64,000 nt of DNA from Leisingera coralii. Lineage in GTDB: Bacteria; Pseudomonadota; Alphaproteobacteria; Rhodobacterales; Rhodobacteraceae. The stretch spans positions 58,313 to 122,312 of the forward strand of contig NZ_JBHUPT010000040.1 in NCBI RefSeq assembly GCF_049056525.1, written 5' to 3'. The notes under the pieces are model-generated. The model was not told where the DNA came from, made no database searches, and worked only from the letters and a program-made list of their open reading frames with translations. Positions 59,279 to 64,000 of the stretch are shown one piece after another. Position 1 is the stretch's first letter. Every line of letters starts with the position of its first letter. The translations under genes were made by a program, and so were the position numbers.

Positions 59279-59307
59279 GTGACACCAGTGTAACAGCTTC
59301 ATGACAA
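59279..59307 (-). promoter_or_regulatory. Pho box, three repeats
   Basis: On the minus strand TTGTCAT-GAAG-CTGTTAC-ACTG-GTGTCAC: three 7-nt PhoB half-sites, each separated by exactly 4 nt, the spacing of the known Pho box (consensus CTGTCAT). It stands 84 nt before the pstS start. A further GTGTCAT at 59331-59337 lies on the plus strand. Confidence 0.85.
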
Positions 59308-59345
59308 ACCCGGTCCGGGCGGAAAAAAATGTGTCATGAACCGGC

Positions 59346-59377
59346 AAGCCGCCGCCGGGGAGATCCGGCGGCGGCTT
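59346..59377 (-). terminator. Stem-loop between phoR and pstS
   Basis: A perfect 13-bp GC stem (59346-59358 with 59365-59377, loop GGAGAT). There is no T-run, so termination may be partial, but with the Pho box just downstream it separates phoR expression from the strongly induced pst operon. Confidence 0.6.
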
Positions 59378-59404
59378 CTGCGCAAATGACCATGCGGCGT
59401 GTGG

Positions 59405-60445
59405 TTATTCCGGCAGGATCACCGTGAAAACAGAACCTTGGCCCAGTTCGCTTTCGACTCGCAGCCGTCCGCGGTGGCGGTTGATGATGTGTTTTACAAT
59501 TGCCAGGCCCAGACCGGTGCCGCCCATCTCGCGCGAGCGGTGGCTGTCGGCGCGGTAGAAGCGTTCGGTCAGGCGCGGCAGGTGGACGGGGTCGATTCCC
59601 GCTCCGTTGTCGATCACTTGGACGCGGGCGGCCGGGGCCCGCACCGATGGGTCGCGATCGGTATGGCTTAGCACGACGCGGACCTCGTCGCCGCCGTATT
59701 TAACCGCGTTTTCCACCAGGTTGATGAAGACCTGCTGCAGCTGGTCCGGATCGCCGGTGACCGACACGGCATCGTCCGGCGCCTCCAGTTTCATCTGCAC
59801 GCCGCGGGCCTCGGCCACCGGCAGCAGCGTCTTGAGGGTGGAGGCCAGATGGGCGGTCAGATCGACCTTCTGTTTTGGCCGCACCCGTTCTTCGCTTTCC
59901 ACCCGGTTCAGGGACAACAGGTCGCCCACCAGGCGGTTCATCCGGCTGGCCTCGCCCTCCATGATGGTGAGGAAGCGGTCGCGGGCCTGCGCGTCCTCGC
60001 GGGCCGGGCCGCGCAGGGTTTCGATGAAACCGATCAGCGCGGTCAGCGGCGTGCGCAGTTCGTGGCTGACATTGGCGACAAAGTCGCGGCGCATCTGGCC
60101 GGCTTGCTCGCGTTCGGTGACGTCGTCGAAACAGGCCAGAACCGCGCCGCCGCCGACGGCGCCGATACCGGGCACATAGCGCAGGGTGACGGCAAAGGTG
60201 GTGTCCTGCGCACCGTCATTGGCGAGATGGCGAGCCACGCGCGGGTTGCGGTCGCGCAGGCAGCCTTCGATGGCGGTGGCCACGCTGGGCTGGCGCAGGA
60301 TGGTGGCGAAATGGCGCCCCTTCACCCCCTGCCCCAGCAGCGTCGCGGCTTCGGTATTCACCGCGATGAACCGCTCGGTCTGGTCCACCAGCACCGCGGG
60401 CAGCGGGATGGCCGCCAGAAACCCGTCAATCAGCTCCGTCGTCAT
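59405..60445 (-). CDS. phoR: Phosphate regulon sensor kinase PhoR (soluble form)
   Basis: A 346-residue histidine kinase: PAS-like sensor (1-110), dimerisation domain with His128 in FVANVSHELRTPLTALIGFI, then HATPase with NLVENAVKYGG (N box), VIDNGAGID (G1) and GGTGLGLAIVKHI (G2). No transmembrane helix is visible at the N-terminus, unlike E. coli PhoR. It presumably phosphorylates PhoB and senses the Pst/PhoU state through cytoplasmic contacts. ATG 60445 follows GGGGAT. Confidence 0.92.
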   Translation of the reverse strand: MTTELIDGFLAAIPLPAVLVDQTERFIAVNTEAATLLGQGVKGRHFATILRQPSVATAIEGCLRDRNPRVARHLANDGAQDTTFAVTLRYVPGIGAVGGGAVLACFDDVTEREQAGQMRRDFVANVSHELRTPLTALIGFIETLRGPAREDAQARDRFLTIMEGEASRMNRLVGDLLSLNRVESEERVRPKQKVDLTAHLASTLKTLLPVAEARGVQMKLEAPDDAVSVTGDPDQLQQVFINLVENAVKYGGDEVRVVLSHTDRDPSVRAPAARVQVIDNGAGIDPVHLPRLTERFYRADSHRSREMGGTGLGLAIVKHIINRHRGRLRVESELGQGSVFTVILPE

Positions 60446-60548
60446 CAGATCCCCGTCGTTGAGAGTCCGGCCTGCCTAGCGCCGCAATGTAAACGCCGTG
60501 TGGCAGCCCCCATTCAGCCAGCGCAAAAACCGGGGCGGGCCCGTCTGC

Positions 60549-61070
60549 TCACAGCGGTTTCAGCTCTGCCCGGAACCGGCGCATGTTGTCCTGATAGAGC
60601 AGCGCGCTTTGGGTAAGTTTCTCTGCCAGCGCAGCATCGACCTCGCGCACCACCTTGCCGGGGCTGCCCATTACCAGCGAGTTGTCGGGGATTTCCTTGT
60701 TCTCGGTGATCAGGGCGCCGGCGCCGATCAGGCAGTTCTTGCCGATCTTTGCGCCGTTGAGGATGGTCGCCCCCATTCCGACCAGGGTGTTTTCGCCTAT
60801 TGTGCAGCCGTGCAGCATCGCCTTGTGGCCGATGGTGCAGTTTTTGCCGATGGTCAGCGGGTAGCCGGCATCAATGTGCATCACCACGTTTTCCTGCACA
60901 TTGGTGCCCTCGCAGAGGCGGATTTCCTCGTGGTCGGCGCGGATGGTGACGCCGAACCAGACCGAAGACCCCGCCTCCATCACCACCTTGCCGATCAGAT
61001 TGGCATCGGGGGCAACCCAGGTGTCCTCGTGGATCTGCGGCTGGTGGTCTCCTAGTGCGTAAAGGGTCAT
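60549..61070 (-). CDS. Gamma carbonic anhydrase family protein
   Basis: A 173-residue left-handed beta-helix trimer (hexapeptide repeats ANLIGKVVMEAGSSVWFGVT, then GENTLVGMGATILNGAKIGK). The zinc histidines are at 65, 82 and 87 (VVMHID, IGHKAMLHG), with Arg44 and Asp46 in TIRADHEEI. All metal ligands are kept, so it may hydrate CO2 or act in metal handling like YrdA/CaiE relatives. Its ATG overlaps the gmk stop by 4 nt, suggesting co-expression. Confidence 0.92.
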   Translation of the reverse strand: MTLYALGDHQPQIHEDTWVAPDANLIGKVVMEAGSSVWFGVTIRADHEEIRLCEGTNVQENVVMHIDAGYPLTIGKNCTIGHKAMLHGCTIGENTLVGMGATILNGAKIGKNCLIGAGALITENKEIPDNSLVMGSPGKVVREVDAALAEKLTQSALLYQDNMRRFRAELKPL

Positions 61071-61708
61071 GACTGTTCCTCGAATTGGGTTTGCAGGGCG
61101 CGCACATGCTCCTGCAGCTTGGGCTGCTGGATCCGGCGCATCCGCTCGGCCTCGACGATGGTTTTCAGCTTGGCTTCGGTCTGGTCCAGATCGTCATTGA
61201 CCAGCACGTAATCGTAATAGCCCCAGTGGCTGATTTCGTCCCAGCTTTTCTGCATCCGCTTGCCGATCACCTCGTCACTGTCCTGAGCGCGGCTTTCCAG
61301 GCGGCGGCGCAGCTCCGGGATCGAGGGCGGCAGGATGAAGATCGACAGCGCATGCTTGCCCAGGTCGGAGTTGCGGATCTGGATTTCCCCCTGCCAGTCG
61401 ACGTCGAACAGCACGTCCTGGCCAGCCTCGATGGTTTCTTTTACCGGGCCTGCCGGGGAGCCGTAGAAATTGCCGAACACGTGGGCGTGCTCCAGCATGC
61501 CGCCTTCAGCCACCTTCTGCCGGAACTCGTCCTCGGACATGAAAAAGTACTCGCGGCCATGCTCCTCGCCCGGGCGCGGGGCGCGGGTGGTGGCGGAGAC
61601 CGAGAACTTGAGGCCAGGGTCCCAGGCCATCAGGCGGCGGGCCAGAGTGGATTTGCCTGCGCCCGAAGGCGATGAGAGGATGATCAAAAGGCCGCGGCGG
61701 TCCGCCAT
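61067..61708 (-). CDS. gmk: Guanylate kinase
   Basis: A 213-residue essential enzyme that phosphorylates GMP to GDP. The P-loop is SSPSGAGKST (12-21); GMP binding shows SVSATTRAPRPGEEHGREYFF; then FDVDWQGEIQI and the lid region RRLESRAQDSDEVIGKRM. ATG 61708 follows the yicC stop by 16 nt. yicC-gmk is a conserved pair. Confidence 0.97.
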   Translation of the reverse strand: MADRRGLLIILSSPSGAGKSTLARRLMAWDPGLKFSVSATTRAPRPGEEHGREYFFMSEDEFRQKVAEGGMLEHAHVFGNFYGSPAGPVKETIEAGQDVLFDVDWQGEIQIRNSDLGKHALSIFILPPSIPELRRRLESRAQDSDEVIGKRMQKSWDEISHWGYYDYVLVNDDLDQTEAKLKTIVEAERMRRIQQPKLQEHVRALQTQFEEQS

Positions 61709-61724
61709 CTGGGCACTCCTTTTC

Positions 61725-62621
61725 TTATTCTATGTTCTGCACCTGCTCGCGCATCTGGTCGATCACGGTTTTCAGCTCAAGCCCCACCGCCGTCAAGGCG
61801 CTGTGCTGCGCTTTTGAACAGAGCGTGTTGGCCTCGCGGTTGAATTCCTGCATGAGGAAGTCGAGCCGGCGGCCCACGGCCCCGCCCTTGACCAGCAGGT
61901 CGCGTGCCGCCTCCACATGGGCGCCAAGGCGGTCCAGTTCTTCGGTCACGTCCGCCTTGACCGCAATCAGCGCCAGTTCCTGCGCGACGCGGTCCGGATC
62001 TGCGCCATCGGCGTTGTCCAGCACCCGGGCCAGATTGGCCTTGAAGGTTTCGGCCATTTTCACCTTGCGCTCGCCAGCGCGGGCGCCCGCTTGGGCGGTG
62101 AGCGAGGCAACCTGCTCGAGCTGGCCGTTAAGGATTACGGCAAGCGCGGCGCCCTCGGCCTCGCGCATCTGCACGAATTCCGCCACAAGGGTTTCCAGTT
62201 CCTTGCTCAGCGCCTTGACCAGCGGCGCCGGGTCGTCGTCGGTTGCGGCCTGCTCCAGCACGCCTTTGAAGGCCAGCACCTCGGCGGCGGAGGCCGGGCG
62301 GATGCCGACCCGGTTCTGCTGGGCGATGGACTGCGCCTCGCCCAGGGCCTTGATCACCGACTGCAGCACTGCATTGTTGATCTGAACCTGCGCGGCACTG
62401 TCTTCGGTCCTGGACACCCGCAAGGTCAGCGAGACATTGCCCCGTGCCAGCGCCTTGGACAGAACCGAGCGGATATGGTTTTCAAGGCCGTCCAGCCAGT
62501 CCGGAACCCGCAGCCGGATGTCCAGCCCCTTGGCATTGACCGAGCGGAGTTCCCAGCTCCAGCTGTGCTGTCCGGAACTGCCCTGCGCCGAGGCAAAGGC
62601 GGTCATGCTGCGGATGGTCAT
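61725..62621 (-). CDS. YicC/YloC family endoribonuclease
   Basis: A 298-residue protein with the family start MTIRSMTAFASAQG and WELRSVNAKGLDIRLRVPDWL, a long helical middle and the C-terminal GRRLDFLMQEFNREANTLCS-type motif that carries the catalytic acids. YicC proteins are RNA endonucleases linked to stationary phase and small-RNA turnover. GAGGG precedes ATG 62621. Its upstream region has CtrA-type boxes shared with the divergent PAS gene. Confidence 0.93.
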   Translation of the reverse strand: MTIRSMTAFASAQGSSGQHSWSWELRSVNAKGLDIRLRVPDWLDGLENHIRSVLSKALARGNVSLTLRVSRTEDSAAQVQINNAVLQSVIKALGEAQSIAQQNRVGIRPASAAEVLAFKGVLEQAATDDDPAPLVKALSKELETLVAEFVQMREAEGAALAVILNGQLEQVASLTAQAGARAGERKVKMAETFKANLARVLDNADGADPDRVAQELALIAVKADVTEELDRLGAHVEAARDLLVKGGAVGRRLDFLMQEFNREANTLCSKAQHSALTAVGLELKTVIDQMREQVQNIE

Positions 62622-62716
62622 GGGTGAGGCCCTCTCGTCGCTGGTGATTGGTCAGCTCTACTGTCTCGAAAGTATAGGGCGCAAGCGCAATCGCATAAAC
62701 GGTGCTACCCCTGCGC

Positions 62717-62783
62717 GTTAACCATTGCTTAAAGAAGTAGTCCAAATTTGAATTAGATTGTGTCATCTTAACTTCAGGGTAAC
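62717..62783. promoter_or_regulatory. CtrA-type binding boxes
   Basis: Minus strand 62717-62732 reads TTAA-GCAATGG-TTAAC, an exact match to the CtrA consensus TTAA-N7-TTAAC. Plus strand 62768-62783 reads TTAA-CTTCAGG-GTAAC, one base off. They lie in the 238-nt divergent region between yicC (start 62621) and the PAS gene (start 62860). Confidence 0.6.
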
Positions 62784-62859
62784 CATACCGGCCCTAAGTG
62801 TTAACACAGCCGCCGGCTGTCGGGGACGCAAAGCACGCCGGGGTTGAAGGGGATATGAG

Positions 62860-63696
62860 ATGATTTTTGGCAGCCGCAGCGGTACCGGGACGACGAACAG
62901 TCAGGACAAGGTTGTTTCCATGAACCGGTTCCGCAAAGGCGGGCCGCTGTCGCCGCTGCGCCAGGCGGAGGCCTATTGGACGGCGCTGCGCCGCGGCGAT
63001 GATGTGCCGAGCCGGTCGCAGATCGATCCGCGCGGGCTGGAGAATATCCTGAGCCACACGTTCATTCTGGAGCGGATCGCACCGGGCATCGCCCGTTTCC
63101 GCCTGGCCGGGTCGATGGTGAATGACATGGCCGGCATGGAAGTGCGCGGCATGCCGATCACCGCCTTCTTTACCACCGATGCGCGCAAGCAGCTGAGCTC
63201 GGCGATGGAGCACATGTTCGAGACGCCGGCGATCGTGGAGCTGGAGCTGCAGATCGAAGCACCGCGCCTGCGCACCCCGCGCGAGGCCCGCATGCTGCTG
63301 CTGCCGCTGCGCAGCGACCTGGGCGACATCAGCCGGGTGCTGGGCGTGCTGGTGGCGGATGAAGGCGACACGGTCACCTCGCAGCGGTTCGCGATCTCCT
63401 CGATCGAGATGCGCGCAGTCGCCAAGGTGAAAGGCACAGCCGGGTTCAAGGCCAAGCCGCGCCCTGACACCACGCCTGCCGACAAGGTAGAGCGCCGTGA
63501 CGTGAACCAGCCCAACCCGGGCTTTGCCGAAACCCAGGCGCGGTTCAAGCCGGAGCGTTCCATTCTGGACGAGGCCAAGGCGCTGCTGGAGCGCAGCCGG
63601 GCGGCCAGACCCGCAGCGCCGGTGGAGACACCCGCGGCGGCACCGGCCAAGCCCAAGGGCGCGCCGCACCTGCGTCTGGTGGTCAGCCGCGACTGA
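62860..63696 (+). CDS. PAS domain-containing protein (PAS_5 type)
   Basis: A 278-residue soluble protein. Residues 18-165 resemble the PAS_5 domain common in Rhodobacterales (PLRQAEAYWTALRRGDDVPS, then GLENILSHTFILERIAPGIA and FRLAGSMVNDMAGMEVRGMP). The rest is a Lys/Pro/Ala-rich tail with no output domain. It is probably a signalling adaptor; the ligand is unknown. AAGGGG precedes ATG 62860. CtrA-type boxes upstream suggest cell-cycle or motility-linked control. Confidence 0.88.
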   Translation: MIFGSRSGTGTTNSQDKVVSMNRFRKGGPLSPLRQAEAYWTALRRGDDVPSRSQIDPRGLENILSHTFILERIAPGIARFRLAGSMVNDMAGMEVRGMPITAFFTTDARKQLSSAMEHMFETPAIVELELQIEAPRLRTPREARMLLLPLRSDLGDISRVLGVLVADEGDTVTSQRFAISSIEMRAVAKVKGTAGFKAKPRPDTTPADKVERRDVNQPNPGFAETQARFKPERSILDEAKALLERSRAARPAAPVETPAAAPAKPKGAPHLRLVVSRD

Positions 63697-63754
63697 CAGG
63701 CCGTACTGCACAGTTCTTATCATTCAAGTACAGGTCATAGCACTTGAATTGACT

Positions 63755-63790
63755 GCGCCCCGAGGGAGAACCCCCGGGGCGCCTTTTTTT
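63755..63790 (+). terminator. Intrinsic terminator of the PAS gene
   Basis: GCGCCCCGAGGG arms with CCCCCGGGGCGC (63755-63782) are followed by CCTTTTTTT. A second, AT-rich inverted repeat ATTCAAGT/ACTTGAAT (63722-63729, 63742-63749) lies just before it. Confidence 0.85.
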
Positions 63791-63837
63791 GTTCGCAAGC
63801 ACCGTGGAAAGGCCGCGCACCCGCGGCCGGTCCGGTG

Positions 63838-64000
63838 TCAGCCGGCCTGACGGGCCTTCTGAGCGGCACGCAGGGCGGACAGCTCCTCTGCCACCAGGAA
63901 GGCCAGCTCCAGCGACTGGCTGGCGTTCAGGCGCGGATCGCAGGCGGTGTGGTAACGGTCGCTCAGGTCCTCTTCGGTCACCGCGCGCACGCCGCCGGTG
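63838..64000 (-). CDS. Class II 3-deoxy-7-phosphoheptulonate (DAHP) synthase, C-terminal part (partial)
   Basis: The last 54 codons of a minus-strand gene cut by the right edge; the stop is at 63838-63840. The peptide VTEEDLSDRYHTACDPRLNA then SQSLELAFLVAEEL is the C-terminal signature of the plant-type class II DAHP synthase, which condenses phosphoenolpyruvate and erythrose-4-phosphate to begin the shikimate pathway. It converges on the PAS gene. Confidence 0.9.
   Translation of the reverse strand, partial: TGGVRAVTEEDLSDRYHTACDPRLNASQSLELAFLVAEELSALRAAQKARQAG

Overview
The window looks like a chromosomal segment of a marine alphaproteobacterium of the Rhodobacteraceae (Roseobacter group; Leisingera, Phaeobacter or Ruegeria type). 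The basis is high GC, ribosomal protein L21 with a helix-hairpin-helix tail, TAXI-type TRAP transport, a pst-pho operon with long PstA and PstC and a soluble PhoR, CtrA-like boxes, and class II DAHP synthase. It is almost all core genome, densely packed, with many 4-nt stop/start overlaps. I see no CRISPR array, rRNA operon, prophage or insertion sequence.

Layout. 1-6.4 kb: obgE-proB-proA, a GNAT acetyltransferase, rplU-rpmA and a DUF2059 protein, all on the minus strand. 6.5-9.4 kb: tRNA-Ser(CGA), followed by a 2.77-kb insertion bounded by a perfect 70-bp copy of the tRNA 3' half. Its only gene is a two-domain FMN/FAD/Fe-S oxidoreductase of the trimethylamine dehydrogenase / stachydrine demethylase type, and no integrase is present. 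9.5-12 kb: a methyltetrahydrofolate:corrinoid methyltransferase, a MetF-like protein and a small 'virulence factor' family protein. 12-17.3 kb: Ppx/GppA, RlmE, a YihY-type membrane protein, cardiolipin synthase and a two-TM ion channel. 17.4-21.6 kb: an ABC ATPase / FtsX-type permease / CrtC-like hydrolase operon. 21.6-25.7 kb: a TAXI-TRAP transporter with a coupled universal stress protein. 26.5-30.8 kb: an RND efflux pump and its adaptor. 31-34.3 kb: mtnA plus a class II aldolase, tRNA-Leu(CAA), a YqaA-like protein and DsbB.

34.3-37.8 kb: an Lrp-type regulator divergent from arginase-CtlX-ornithine cyclodeaminase. 38-42.5 kb: HNH protein, pseudouridine synthase, VOC protein, esterase, AlkA-like glycosylase and MFS carrier. 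42.6-46.4 kb: cysS-cimA and a phytoene-synthase-fold protein. 46.7-48 kb: two related outer-membrane barrels. 48-50 kb: an MttB-like methyltransferase behind a structured leader. 50.7-52.9 kb: glutaryl-CoA dehydrogenase divergent from a LysR regulator. 53-60.4 kb: phoR, pstSCAB, phoU, phoB with a three-repeat Pho box. 60.5-64 kb: gamma carbonic anhydrase, gmk, a YicC-type endoribonuclease, a PAS protein with CtrA-type boxes upstream, and the 3' end of class II DAHP synthase.

Functional threads. Two routes to proline meet here: proBA from glutamate, and arginase/CtlX/ocd from arginine and citrulline. Folate-corrinoid methyl transfer appears in three places: the oxidative demethylase-like island gene, the methyltransferase/MetF pair and the distant MttB homologue, with no corrinoid protein in the window. 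mtnA with an aldolase suggests methylthioadenosine salvage by the DHAP shunt. The most unusual structures are the cargo-only tRNA-Ser island, the leader with three hairpins and a small ORF before the mttB homologue, the three in-phase 11-bp repeats between lysR and phoB, and the CtrA boxes at 62.7 kb.
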